From Desulfoprunum benzoelyticum (lineage in GTDB: Bacteria; Desulfobacterota; Desulfobulbia; Desulfobulbales; Desulfocapsaceae), in contig NZ_JACHEO010000001.1 in assembly GCF_014201505.1 (NCBI RefSeq), forward strand, positions 186,001-250,000: a stretch of DNA of 64,000 bases, in the 5' to 3' direction. The stretch's first letter is position 1. Each line of letters opens with the position of its first letter. Both the position numbers and the translations under genes were made by a program. The notes under the pieces were generated by a model that had not been told where the DNA came from, made no database searches, and worked only from the letters and a program-made list of their open reading frames with translations. Positions 35,202 through 44,120 of this stretch are shown piece after piece.

Positions 35202-36006
35202 GCAGGAACGCCGGCTGGCAACCGATGCCGTCACCCGTGACAGCCTCTTCGACGGCCGTCTGTCATGTCTCCAGCACCGACAGGGGTACCGGTTCTCGGT
35301 CGATGCCGTGCTCGTCGCCCATTTCCTTCCGCCGGCGCGGGGAGCCGCCATCCTCGATCTCGGCGCCGGTTGCGGCATCATCGGCCTCATCATGATGTAT
35401 CGTTGGGGCGAACGGATCAAGGAGTTGACGGCCCTCGAAATCCAATCACGTCTGGCCGACCTTGCCCGACGCAACTTTGAGGCAAACGCCTTCCAGGACA
35501 AATGCCGCGTCGTCGAAGGCGACCTGCGGCAGATCACCGCCATTCTTGCGCCGGAATCCTGCTCCCAGGTGGTCTGCAACCCACCTTTCTACCGGCACGG
35601 GTCGGGGAGAAGAAGCGTCAACCAGGAAACCCTCGCCGCCAGGCATCAGATCCTGTGTGGACTCGACCAGATTATCGGCGCCGCCGCGTTCGCCCTGAAA
35701 ACCGGAGGCAGCCTGGTGCTGATCTATCCGGCGGAGGGCCTGGCCGAACTGACGGTCGCCCTTGCCACGAGTAAGCTTGAGATCAAACGGCTGCAATGCG
35801 TCTACAGTTATCCCGATCCGGAAGCGCCGGCGCGGCTGGTTCTGATCCAGGCGGTCAAAAGGGCCGGCAAGGGAGGACGGATCCTGGCGCCATGGTATAT
35901 CTATACGCAAAAACATGGCGGTTATAGCGAGGAAATGCGACAACTGTATCAGGACCGTGACAACGATCCGGGCCTGAACCCAAGGCCTGCGACGGGGAAA
36001 AAATAG
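35194..36006 (+). CDS. tRNA1(Val) A37 N6-methyltransferase-like SAM methyltransferase
   Basis: A 270-residue class I SAM methyltransferase. The SAM-binding motif is AILDLGAGCGIIGL and the amino-methyltransferase motif VVCNPPFYRHGSG has the NPPF of N6-adenine methyltransferases. With the N-terminal QHRQGYRFSVDAVLVAHF segment this fits the TrmN6 (YfiC) family, which methylates A37 of a valine tRNA. The start is a TTG eight bases inside the DUF1015 gene, the only plausible start ahead of the conserved N terminus. The last 40 residues, rich in Tyr and Arg, extend beyond the usual family end. Confidence 0.85.
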   Translation: MIEQERRLATDAVTRDSLFDGRLSCLQHRQGYRFSVDAVLVAHFLPPARGAAILDLGAGCGIIGLIMMYRWGERIKELTALEIQSRLADLARRNFEANAFQDKCRVVEGDLRQITAILAPESCSQVVCNPPFYRHGSGRRSVNQETLAARHQILCGLDQIIGAAAFALKTGGSLVLIYPAEGLAELTVALATSKLEIKRLQCVYSYPDPEAPARLVLIQAVKRAGKGGRILAPWYIYTQKHGGYSEEMRQLYQDRDNDPGLNPRPATGKK

Positions 36007-36008
36007 CA

Positions 36009-37541
36009 ATGCTCTCCTTTATCAGGAGTTGCACGGTCTTCGGCATCGATGGCATGCTGGTCGAGGTGGAGGTCGATGTGGTCCACGGTCTGCCGATATT
36101 TTCCACCGTCGGTCTTCCCGATGGGGCCGTCCGGGAGAGCCGCGAGCGGGTCCGGGCGGCGATCAAGAACTGCGGATATGATTTCCCCCAGGAGAAAATC
36201 ACCGTCAACCTCGCCCCGGCCGACATCAGGAAAGAGGGCACCGGGTTCGATCTGCCGATCGCCATCGGTATCCTCGCCGCGGCCGGACTATTCAACAATC
36301 GCGAACTGTCATCGTTCTGTGTGGTGGGGGAGCTGTCGCTGGATGGCCGGATCCGCAGGGTCAACGGGGTGCTGCCGATGGTCCTCGCCGCCGCCGAGGC
36401 CGGCATCAAGGCGATCATCATTCCCGCAGAGAATGCCGCCGAGGCCTCTATCGCCGCCGCCGGAATCAAGGTTTACCCCGCCGCCTACCTGCCGGAGGTC
36501 GTGGAATTTCTGCTGGGAATGGCGGAGATTGCGCCGCTCGAGCCCTATCGCCTCGATGACCTGCGCCAGTCCCGGCAGTGTGAAGTCGATTTCTCCGATG
36601 TCCGAGGTCAGGCCCATGTCAAGAGGGCACTGGAAATCGCTGCCTGCGGCGGCCACAATATACTTATGAAAGGGCCGCCGGGATCGGGCAAGACCATGCT
36701 GGCGCGGCGTCTGGCGACGATTCTGCCGGCGATGAGTTTCGACGAGATCATCGAGACAACCAAGATCTACAGCATTTCCGGTCGGCACCATGGCGTCCAG
36801 GTCTTCCGGCCGTTCCGCGCCCCGCACCACACCATCTCCGATGCCGGCCTGATCGGCGGCGGCAACACCCCGCGTCCGGGCGAGGTGTCGATGGCCCATA
36901 ACGGGGTTCTTTTTCTCGACGAACTGCCTGAATTCAAAAAGCATGTGCTCGAAGTCCTGCGTCAGCCGCTCGAAGACGAGTCCGTCACCATTGCCCGGGC
37001 CAATATGACCCTGACCTTCCCGGCCCGTTTTGTGCTCGTGGTGGCGATGAATCCCTGTCCCTGCGGTTTTCTCGGCGACACCCGTAACAGCTGCAGCTGC
37101 AACCCGGCCCAGATCCAACGATACGAAAGTCGAATTTCCGGGCCGCTCCTCGACAGGATCGACATGCATCTCGAGGTCCCGGTCGTCCCCATCGAGGATA
37201 TGCGCGGGACCCGAACCGGGGAACCATCGGTCGTCATCAAGGAACGGGTCGACCGGGCCAGGGAGATCCAGAAAAGCCGCTTCACGGCCCACAACCGGAT
37301 CTATTTCAACAGCCAGATGGGGCCGAAGGAGATCGAACGCCACTGCAGCCTCGATCCCCCCAGTTTGTCGCTGCTGGAAAGAGGAGTAAAGAAGCTCGGC
37401 CTCTCGGCCCGGGCCTATCACCGCATTCTCAAAATCGCCAGGACGATAGCGGACATGGACGGCGCGGAGAAGATATCGAGCGCCAATATCGCCGAGGCTA
37501 TCCAATATCGGCGTTTCGACCGAAAGCCGCCCGCCTCCTGA
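36009..37541 (+). CDS. comM: YifB/ComM family Mg-chelatase-like AAA ATPase
   Basis: A 510-residue protein. Residues 1-170 are a Lon-protease-like ribosomal S5 fold (GMLVEVEVDVVHGLPIFSTV, VRESRERVRAAIKN). Residues 190-420 are the AAA ATPase with Walker A GPPGSGKTMLARRL and Walker B GVLFLDELPEF, and the C-terminal lid follows. ComM of Vibrio is a hexameric helicase promoting branch migration in natural transformation. A CPCGFLGD...C-x-C segment is the usual metal-binding insertion. It starts two bases after the previous stop. Confidence 0.94.
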   Translation: MLSFIRSCTVFGIDGMLVEVEVDVVHGLPIFSTVGLPDGAVRESRERVRAAIKNCGYDFPQEKITVNLAPADIRKEGTGFDLPIAIGILAAAGLFNNRELSSFCVVGELSLDGRIRRVNGVLPMVLAAAEAGIKAIIIPAENAAEASIAAAGIKVYPAAYLPEVVEFLLGMAEIAPLEPYRLDDLRQSRQCEVDFSDVRGQAHVKRALEIAACGGHNILMKGPPGSGKTMLARRLATILPAMSFDEIIETTKIYSISGRHHGVQVFRPFRAPHHTISDAGLIGGGNTPRPGEVSMAHNGVLFLDELPEFKKHVLEVLRQPLEDESVTIARANMTLTFPARFVLVVAMNPCPCGFLGDTRNSCSCNPAQIQRYESRISGPLLDRIDMHLEVPVVPIEDMRGTRTGEPSVVIKERVDRAREIQKSRFTAHNRIYFNSQMGPKEIERHCSLDPPSLSLLERGVKKLGLSARAYHRILKIARTIADMDGAEKISSANIAEAIQYRRFDRKPPAS

Positions 37542-37698
37542 TCTTTTTCTCCCCAGTGCCACTGAATCCGGAACCGGTTCCCAGCCTGCGATCGACCCCG
37601 GTGCAGGGGGAATTCCTTGCCGCTCTGAATCGTTCATGATAAATATGGTTGTTCGCCACCTCCACTTCCGCCCAGATATCCGTTCGAAGGATGCATCT

Positions 37699-39414
37699 AT
37701 GAAAATCAAATATCTCGTCGGCCTCACCGGCTGTCTGCTGCTCGTTGTCCTTTGGTACATCTGGGGCAGCGGGCGGTTCGAGAAACAAGTCGACCCCGCG
37801 GCACTCGTTTCTGACAAGGCCCTGCTGTATGTCGAGCAGGACGATGTCGGCAGGCTGATCGATACCATCAAGGCCTCGCATTTCGGCAAGACCGTGGCCG
37901 CGATGGACATCGGGAAGATTGCGGCCGGCCTGGAATTGAATGCGGATCAGACCCGGACAATTGAACAGGCGGTCGAATCCGTTGCCAAACTCGGCAATGA
38001 TCCGGTCTTCAGAGAGCTGTGCGGGAGATCGTTGTCTGTGGCACTCCTGCCCGGAGAGGGCGAAATCGTCGTGGCCGACGCCAGACAGGTTCCTCCTGTT
38101 CAGCTGCTGCTGGTCGCCATTCCCGAACACAAGGCCGAACTGCTGGAAGTGCTGTCCCGCGCCTTTACCGGCAAGATCAAACAGAGTGTGATATCCCATG
38201 GCGACATCGAGATCATCCAGTTCGACCTCGATGGAACGACCTTTTTCGCGGCGGTGTCCGACGGGCTGTTCGTCTTCAGCCTGAACCAAAAGACCATTGA
38301 GACCGCCCTCGATCTTCAGAGAACCTCACAGGGGTCCCTGGCGGCGCTGGAGGAGTTTGCCGAACTGAAACAGCAATTGCCGATGGTAGATTTTTTTGCC
38401 TTTTCCGCTCCGGAAAAACTGGGCGCCGCAATGGCGGCAACACTAGGGGAGCAGCAGACCGCTGCAAAACTCGCGGGACTGCGCTACAGCATCTATGGAA
38501 TCTGGCACGAGGGCTCGGGATTCAAGGACCGGACGATCACCCTGATCGATCGGAACAGACTCGATCCACTGCTCGGCAGGGTTCTGGCAGTGCCATCTGA
38601 GGACAATGATTCCCTCGCCTTTGTCTCTCCCGATGTTCAGATCTATACCTGGACGAATGCCCTTGCCCTCGACGCCATCTGGGAGAGTATCAACAGGGAG
38701 GGCGGTGAAGAGGCGGTCTCAACCGAGCCGTTCACCCGTAAATTCAGAGAATTGACCGGCAGCGATATCGAACAGGTCCTCACCCTGTTCGAACCGGGGA
38801 TCAGTCTGCAGATCCAGAAGGGCAGCGTCAATGGCCTCATTCCGCTGCCGCGGATCACGCTCATGTTCAAGGTGAAGGACAGGGTGTCACTGGAGAAGGT
38901 TCTCGAACAGGGAGTGACCGGTCTCGGTATCCGGATGGAGGACCAGCAGTACCGGAACATTGGCTACAGGTCCTACAATCCGGGCCTTCCCGGCGATATC
39001 GAGGCCCTCTACGGTTTTTACGACCACTATCTCCTGGTCGGCAACAGCCGGAAGATGTTAGAACAGATTATTGATGCCGCCGAAGACCACAGCGGATTCA
39101 GGCAGAGCGAGAAGTATGCCGCCCTCGGCATGGATCTGGAGCATGGCAGCAATTCGGTGTTTTTCATCAAGGTCGCCGATATCGCCGATGGGGTTATCGA
39201 ACTGGCGACCTGGACCGGGGCGATACTGGCGCTTCAGGACCGCAATCTGGCGCTGCGATCGCAGGTGGCGATCGAAGAGGTCATCAAACCGCTGCTCAAC
39301 GGTATGACCACGATCTCGTCGGTTGCGACCAGAACCTTCTTTGCCGAGGACAGGGTCACGGTGGAATCAACGATTGAAGTCAGACCGGACCAGCTCGCAG
39401 CAGCGGGGCGGTGA
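37699..39414 (+). CDS. Membrane-anchored hypothetical protein, DUF3352-like
   Basis: A 571-residue protein of unknown function. The N terminus is a single membrane anchor or uncleaved signal (YLVGLTGCLLLVVLWYIWG, residues 4-22), and the rest should lie in the periplasm. The body alternates beta-rich and helical segments, with ALLYVEQDDVGRLIDTI near the start and FAAVSDGLFVFSLNQKTIETAL near the middle. These recall DUF3352-type proteins, but I cannot confirm the family. ATG 37699 is chosen over an in-frame ATG at 37636 because GAAGG lies eight bases before it and the hydrophobic anchor begins there. Confidence 0.7.
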   Translation: MKIKYLVGLTGCLLLVVLWYIWGSGRFEKQVDPAALVSDKALLYVEQDDVGRLIDTIKASHFGKTVAAMDIGKIAAGLELNADQTRTIEQAVESVAKLGNDPVFRELCGRSLSVALLPGEGEIVVADARQVPPVQLLLVAIPEHKAELLEVLSRAFTGKIKQSVISHGDIEIIQFDLDGTTFFAAVSDGLFVFSLNQKTIETALDLQRTSQGSLAALEEFAELKQQLPMVDFFAFSAPEKLGAAMAATLGEQQTAAKLAGLRYSIYGIWHEGSGFKDRTITLIDRNRLDPLLGRVLAVPSEDNDSLAFVSPDVQIYTWTNALALDAIWESINREGGEEAVSTEPFTRKFRELTGSDIEQVLTLFEPGISLQIQKGSVNGLIPLPRITLMFKVKDRVSLEKVLEQGVTGLGIRMEDQQYRNIGYRSYNPGLPGDIEALYGFYDHYLLVGNSRKMLEQIIDAAEDHSGFRQSEKYAALGMDLEHGSNSVFFIKVADIADGVIELATWTGAILALQDRNLALRSQVAIEEVIKPLLNGMTTISSVATRTFFAEDRVTVESTIEVRPDQLAAAGR

Positions 39415-39418
39415 AATT

Positions 39419-39778
39419 ATGGAAAAAATCGTCAACGAATTGAAAAAACTGGTGGATTTCAAAGATACGACCGATATCGGCGATATCGTTCTTATTGCCG
39501 CAAAAGATCCGCAATTCGTCGTTTTCGCCGTGGTGACCGATATCGAGAGGGATTCGAGCCGCAAGGACGAATGGTGGCATCTTTATTTTTCGGTACTGTC
39601 GATCCCGATCCAGAAAATGACCTGGACCCTGCGGACGCCGCAGATGAGCGGCATGGAAATCTTCACCATGGACGGCAAGGAGCGCTTCGTCAAAGCCGTC
39701 AATATGGGCGGACCGCAGCTCAAGCCGGTCGCATCGATAACGGTGCCGCGGCCCGGAGGTCTGAAGCGGATAAAATAG
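39419..39778 (+). CDS. Conserved hypothetical protein, 119 residues
   Basis: A small soluble protein with no recognised motif. It is acidic in the first third (ELKKLVDFKDTTDIGDIVLIAAKD), has a WWHLYFSVLSIPIQ beta-strand-like core and ends with basic, proline-containing residues. It lies four bases after the DUF3352-like gene, so the two are probably co-transcribed and may work together. The start at 39419 is the first ATG after the upstream stop. It ends two bases before the convergent dCMP deaminase gene. Confidence 0.65.
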   Translation: MEKIVNELKKLVDFKDTTDIGDIVLIAAKDPQFVVFAVVTDIERDSSRKDEWWHLYFSVLSIPIQKMTWTLRTPQMSGMEIFTMDGKERFVKAVNMGGPQLKPVASITVPRPGGLKRIK

Positions 39779-39780
39779 GG

Positions 39781-40281
39781 TTATTTTTCCCCGGGCGGGA
39801 CGAAATGAACAGTAAGAAATTCCAGCGAAGTCTGCATCTGCCGATAGGTGATATTCGGTGATTTGTCGAGCATGATCCTGGCGGCTTTGACCTGATCGGT
39901 CTCCCGGTACTTGTCGGAGAGGTAGATGATCTCCGAAATCCCCGACTGGATGATGACCTTCGTGCATTCATTGCAGGGAAAAAGGCCGACATAGATCCGA
40001 CAGCGGCGCAGGTCGGTGGTGATTGCGTTCAGGACCGCATTCAACTCGGCGTGACAGACATAGGGATACTTGGTGTCGAGATAGGCCCCTTCGCGGTCCC
40101 AGGGAAGTTCATCGTCCGAACAGCCCCAGGGGAAACCGTTGTAGCCGACCCCGACGATCTTGTTCTGGTCGTTGGCGACGCAGGCCCCGACCTGGGTGTT
40201 GGGGTCCTTGCTGCGCTGGGCCGAGAGAAGGGCCACAGCCATGAAATACTCATCCCAGGAAAGATAGTTTTGCCGCTTCAT
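39781..40281 (-). CDS. comEB: dCMP deaminase (ComEB-like)
   Basis: A 166-residue zinc cytidine/deoxycytidylate deaminase. The zinc and proton-shuttle motif is CHAELNAVLNAI (His-x-Glu) and the second zinc motif is PCNECTKVI (P-C-x2-C). NTQVGACVANDQNKIVGVGYNGFP is typical of dCMP deaminases, which supply dUMP for thymidylate synthesis. The ATG at 40281 overlaps the stop of the hydrolase gene (TGATG); an open frame continues upstream but antisense-like and without family similarity. Confidence 0.93.
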   Translation of the reverse strand: MKRQNYLSWDEYFMAVALLSAQRSKDPNTQVGACVANDQNKIVGVGYNGFPWGCSDDELPWDREGAYLDTKYPYVCHAELNAVLNAITTDLRRCRIYVGLFPCNECTKVIIQSGISEIIYLSDKYRETDQVKAARIMLDKSPNITYRQMQTSLEFLTVHFVPPGEK

Positions 40282-41123
40282 CAGTCTCGATTGTTTTGGT
40301 TTTCCTTGAATTGCCTGCGCCGCTTTCTCCAGGTGTTGAGGCCGCAGATCTCGTCGATAAACTTCCTGATGCATTGAAAATACTGGACGCCGGCCATGGC
40401 GATCAGGGAATTGTGATCGGCGCCGGGGATCAGCAGAAACTGCTTGTTTTTCGCCCCGCTCTGCATCTGCAGTTTTTCCGCCTGATAAGGTGGAATCAGT
40501 TGATCCTGTGCCCCGTGAAGGATCAGGGTCGGCAGTTTGATATCGGCGATCTTGCCACCGTTGTTGAAACAATCTTCTTCCCGCACGTCGAGTCCGTCAA
40601 GGCCGATCCCCAGCGCCGCGGCGAGGGGCAGGGTGTCGGCGAAACCACTTTCGAGGATCATCCCCTTGTAGTGTTGCCCATGGTGAAGGGCGATTTCGAT
40701 GGCGCTGGCCGAACCGAGCGACCTTCCCATGACAATGAGGGGGCCGCCGAACTTCTTTTCCGCCAGCCATCCCGTGACAAAGCTGCTGATGGCGAGGGCA
40801 TCGCCGAACATCGCCGCCACGGTCGGAGTCCCATCGCTCCAGCCATAGCCGCGGTAGGTGGCGACGAACAGGTTGAGCCCCTGGCGGCGATAGTCGTCGG
40901 CTATCTCGTCATAATCGCTGACCGCCTCACCGTTGCCGTGAAAATAGAGAATGGTCGGACTGTCCGGTTCAACCGCATACAACCGGCAACCGAGCCGGAC
41001 TCCATCGGTCATCGTGATGAACACGTCCTCGGCGTTTTCCGGCAGGGGGGACCTGGCGGCCGGCATCGGAGAAAATATATGGGCGAGGTATTCGGGACGG
41101 TCGAGAAGGCTGTGTTCTGTCAT
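40281..41123 (-). CDS. Alpha/beta hydrolase
   Basis: A 280-residue serine hydrolase of the alpha/beta fold (FrsA/BEM46-like). ILYFHGNGEAVSDYD holds the oxyanion loop, VMGRSLGSASAIE carries the nucleophile serine, LPTLILHGAQDQLIPP the acidic residue and GADHNSL the histidine. No signal peptide is visible, so it is cytosolic. The C-terminal KRRRQFKENQNNRD tail is charged. The substrate is unknown. ATG 41123 is chosen because the family begins just after it; the frame is open upstream into the tRNA region. Confidence 0.83.
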   Translation of the reverse strand: MTEHSLLDRPEYLAHIFSPMPAARSPLPENAEDVFITMTDGVRLGCRLYAVEPDSPTILYFHGNGEAVSDYDEIADDYRRQGLNLFVATYRGYGWSDGTPTVAAMFGDALAISSFVTGWLAEKKFGGPLIVMGRSLGSASAIEIALHHGQHYKGMILESGFADTLPLAAALGIGLDGLDVREEDCFNNGGKIADIKLPTLILHGAQDQLIPPYQAEKLQMQSGAKNKQFLLIPGADHNSLIAMAGVQYFQCIRKFIDEICGLNTWRKRRRQFKENQNNRD

Positions 41124-41280
41124 GGTGATCGCTGTCGTACCGGTTGTTGGTGTTGGTGATCGAGACGGGCAGTGTAATTGATGTCGATGAAAAACGCCAG
41201 CACCGGGAACGCAGCCGGACAAGGCACTGGGAAGACTGCAGCGGAATGGACCCGCCGGCACGGGGGACCTGGCAGACAAT

Positions 41281-41310
41281 AAAAAAGGTTGCAGACCTAC
41301 GCCTGCAACC
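41281..41310 (-). terminator. Intrinsic terminator after tRNA-His
   Basis: On the minus strand GGTTGCAG (41310-41303) pairs with CTGCAACC (41294-41287) around an eight-base loop, followed by TTTTTT (41286-41281). A perfect 8-bp stem with a T-run 10 bases past the tRNA 3' end makes this a strong rho-independent terminator. Confidence 0.88.
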
Positions 41311-41320
41311 TCGAAATGAA

Positions 41321-41398
41321 TGGGGTGGACAATGGGACTCGAACCCACGGCCTCCTGGGCCACAACCAGGTGCTCTAACCGACTGAGCTACGTCCACC
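41321..41398 (-). tRNA. tRNA-His (GTG anticodon)
   Basis: A complete cloverleaf. The anticodon stem-loop is CCTGG-TTGTGGC-CCAGG with anticodon GTG. The T-arm is GTGGG-TTCGAGT-CCCAT-like, and the acceptor GGTGGACG pairs with GTCCACC with the extra G-1 opposite C73 that marks tRNA-His. The CCA end is encoded. A promoter and a terminator flank it, so it is a single-gene unit. Confidence 0.97.
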
Positions 41399-41426
41399 AC
41401 CTGTATCACCTTGAAAAAACGCCCTC

Positions 41427-41455
41427 CTTATACCCACTCGCCTCCGGTTTTGCAA
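41427..41455 (-). promoter_or_regulatory. Promoter of tRNA-His
   Basis: On the minus strand TTGCAA (41455-41450), a 17-base spacer and TATAAG (41432-41427), then a GC-rich discriminator (GAGGGCG) typical of stringently controlled stable RNA promoters. The tRNA begins about 28 bases after the -10 box. Confidence 0.7.
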
Positions 41456-41463
41456 GCGCAAAG

Positions 41464-42117
41464 TTATTTCAGGATCTCACCGCAGTGCATGCATTTTACC
41501 GCCTGGGCCTTGACGATCTCGAAGCAGGAAGGGCATTCCTTTTTGAAGTTCGCCTTGAGAATACTGTTTATTGCGAGATTGCACTCGTTTTCGAAGGCGA
41601 TGTCCCGGAACGCATGGTTGCGGAGCGGGTCGATACACTGAAGGTCGTTGAGCTTGACCATGAATTCCAGAGCCCGGGTGCGATTCGCCCGGTCGGCCGC
41701 CTCGTCGAGCAGCAGCACCATGACCGGTTCCAGATTCTTGTCGGCAACGCAGGTGTCGAGCGCCTGGACGGCCTCTTTTTCCTTCTGGTAACGGAGGTTC
41801 TGGCTTCTCAAAACCTCCGGATTGATGACCGCGGCCTTGAACGCGTCGACATTGCCGACCATCATGACATTGCGTTCCTTGCTGCCCGGCAGTTCCATGT
41901 AGCGATACGAGGCATGATGGCCGTACTGGTTTTCAATCTGCGCCCAGCCGTTCAAAAACAGCGGGCACTCGTCATTGAGACAGATGAAGAGGATTTCCGA
42001 CCCCCAGCCAAGTCCATCGCCGACATGGATCGGTGGCGATTCGCAACAGGACATCCGCTGCGAACAGTGCGGACAGGTATGTTCCTCTTCGATGAATTTC
42101 TCTACTTGTGGATGCAT
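41464..42117 (-). CDS. Zinc-ribbon hypothetical protein
   Basis: A 217-residue soluble protein with cysteine clusters at both ends. Near the N terminus Cys15 and Cys18 (CPHC), Cys24-Cys25, Cys46 and Cys51 can form one metal site. The last 25 residues hold CPSC and CMHC, a classic zinc ribbon. The middle third is helical with DKNLEPVMVLLLDEAADRANRTRAL. I do not recognise a named family; a nucleic-acid or protein-binding adaptor is possible. It ends just before the tRNA-His promoter. Confidence 0.7.
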   Translation of the reverse strand: MHPQVEKFIEEEHTCPHCSQRMSCCESPPIHVGDGLGWGSEILFICLNDECPLFLNGWAQIENQYGHHASYRYMELPGSKERNVMMVGNVDAFKAAVINPEVLRSQNLRYQKEKEAVQALDTCVADKNLEPVMVLLLDEAADRANRTRALEFMVKLNDLQCIDPLRNHAFRDIAFENECNLAINSILKANFKKECPSCFEIVKAQAVKCMHCGEILK

Positions 42118-42240
42118 ATATTCACAGCTCCTTACTGCACATTAATTGCCTCTGGCGTACCGCCAGGGGATGACGTTGTTTCTGCAGCTAACAATACACC
42201 TGATGGGAAAGAAGGTAAAGATGTACCGGTTGCCATGACC

Positions 42241-43947
42241 TCAACTGTCCCAATCTCCCTTGAGAGCGGAGAGGGAGAGCATTTCGTCGACCGCCTTGGC
42301 CTGTTTCATCCGCTTCTGGAGGAAGGCCGGCGGCATGAAATTCCTGTTGGCCTCCATAATCCGACACAGCTGATCGATATCACCTGATTCGGCGAGGTCG
42401 ATCAGGTGAAGAAGATTCTCGGCGAAACTGCGCACGATCTTGCGGCCGTCGCCGGAGGTCGCCATGATCTCGGCATAGGTCCTGGGATTCTGGTTGTGGA
42501 CCCTGGCCATCGCCAGGATGCCGTAGAGCGAGGTCAGGGTCGAATGACTGCTGATGTCGAGGCAGTCGATCTCGTGCCGGGTGAGGGTCATCGCCAGAGC
42601 CACCGAGATCGTCGTCGGCAGTTTCTGCCCCACCCCCATCAGCAGGTCATGTTTGGACGGACTGTCATGAAAGATATCGGCCCCATGCTTATAGAGAAAC
42701 GCCTCGAACTCGCTGCAGAAGGCTCCGCTTCTGGCAGTCCGTACAACGGAGGCGTTCTTGTCTTTCATGGTCAGAGCCTGGGGGCCCCAGAGGTTGTGGA
42801 CCAGCATCAGCTCGACGCCCGGGCTGGTGGCGGCAAAGGCGGTGTTGATGGTGTTTTCCGATTCCCCGGCAAGCAGGATCAGGGCCTGGCCGTCATGCAG
42901 GTGCCGGCCGTATTGCCTGATGGTATCGGCGGTGACCGAGATCGGGACGCAGATCACCACCACATCGACCATCTCGATCATCGCCTCGGGGCGAAGGGCT
43001 GAGGTTCTCCCGGTCAGGTAGGTCGTGTAGCCCTCGTTTTCAAGGCGACTGGCAAACCACCGGCTCATCGCGCCGGAGCCGATGAAACCGAAGGCCTTGA
43101 TCTGCTTGACCCGCATGTCGACCCGGGGGAAAGAGCCAAGCAGCTTGATCGCATTGTCCTCCTGGATGACGCGCTTTTCCAGTCGGGTCAGGGCCTCGCG
43201 CAGCAGGGTGTCGTCGATGTGCCCCTCCGCCTCGATATAGATCCTGAGCTTCTGGGTCTTGATATCGTTTTCGGTCTGCAGATCGAGGATGTTGATCCCC
43301 CGGCGGGTGAATTCGCCGAGGATATCGGCGAGCATCCCGACCCGGTCACGCAGCGGCCTGGTGATGATCGCCGTCGCATCGTATCCGGAGGACTTGGCGA
43401 GATCCTTGCCCAGGACGGCGAACCGGGTACGGTTATGGGGTACGACCTCCCTGGCGATCAACGGAATGCCGTGCTTCTTCAGCAGTTCTTCAGATTCTAT
43501 GACCGCATGGCTGGTCCGGTTGCTGCTCCGGATATCGGCCAGCGCGGCTTCGATATCCTGCACCGCCATCATGGTGGCCAGGGGAAAATGGCGGTCAAGG
43601 TATTCGTCACACTGCCGCAACACCGAACTCCTGCCGACGATGGTCTTTATCGTCGACAGATCGAGACCGCCGCCGGAAACCGCTCCCAGCGAGAGATGAA
43701 TCGGCAGGACGACGTTGTCGATCCAGTACCCCTGTTCCAATTGTGAAACGAGCCTGAAGGACTCCTTGATCTCTCCTTCGCGGGTATTGTAGACCGGGAC
43801 CAGGGCCTGGTCGGCCTGGCCGCTGAGGAAGGCTTCAAGGATGTCGGCGATCCGGTTGAACAGAAGGAGGCGGGCATCGGGAGCATACTGTCGTGCGGCC
43901 TGGCAACTGTCGGAACCGGCGGGCCCCTGGGTGGCGATGCTGATCAT
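42241..43947 (-). CDS. Fusion: prephenate dehydratase - ACT domain - prephenate dehydrogenase
   Basis: A 568-residue protein covering both branches after prephenate. Residues about 1-185 resemble prephenate dehydratase, with the TQGPAGSDS start and the catalytic motif HNRTRFAVLG (Thr174-Arg175-Phe176). Residues about 195-270 are an ACT regulatory domain (RDRVGMLADILGEFTRRGINILDL). Residues about 285-560 are a TyrA-like dehydrogenase with Rossmann motif GFIGSGAMSRWFASRLENEG and VHNLWGPQAL at His384, in the place of the usual HPMxGP. It should make both phenylpyruvate and 4-hydroxyphenylpyruvate. ATG 43947 is preferred; a TTG at 44010 would add 21 residues of no similarity. No chorismate mutase domain is seen. 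Confidence 0.85.
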   Translation of the reverse strand: MISIATQGPAGSDSCQAARQYAPDARLLLFNRIADILEAFLSGQADQALVPVYNTREGEIKESFRLVSQLEQGYWIDNVVLPIHLSLGAVSGGGLDLSTIKTIVGRSSVLRQCDEYLDRHFPLATMMAVQDIEAALADIRSSNRTSHAVIESEELLKKHGIPLIAREVVPHNRTRFAVLGKDLAKSSGYDATAIITRPLRDRVGMLADILGEFTRRGINILDLQTENDIKTQKLRIYIEAEGHIDDTLLREALTRLEKRVIQEDNAIKLLGSFPRVDMRVKQIKAFGFIGSGAMSRWFASRLENEGYTTYLTGRTSALRPEAMIEMVDVVVICVPISVTADTIRQYGRHLHDGQALILLAGESENTINTAFAATSPGVELMLVHNLWGPQALTMKDKNASVVRTARSGAFCSEFEAFLYKHGADIFHDSPSKHDLLMGVGQKLPTTISVALAMTLTRHEIDCLDISSHSTLTSLYGILAMARVHNQNPRTYAEIMATSGDGRKIVRSFAENLLHLIDLAESGDIDQLCRIMEANRNFMPPAFLQKRMKQAKAVDEMLSLSALKGDWDS

Positions 43948-44120
43948 TTTTTTCTGCGGCTGTCCCGGGGAAAAACCGGTACTATCTGTGTATCGACTGC
44001 ATGTCTGCAATCAATTTCGCCGGCTGCGGAGAAGATCTCGCAAGTGCCGGCGCCAAAAGGGCAACAAAGGTTTTTATTATACATTTTTTTGTGTGAAAGC
44101 AAGAAATTAAATCGGAGATC

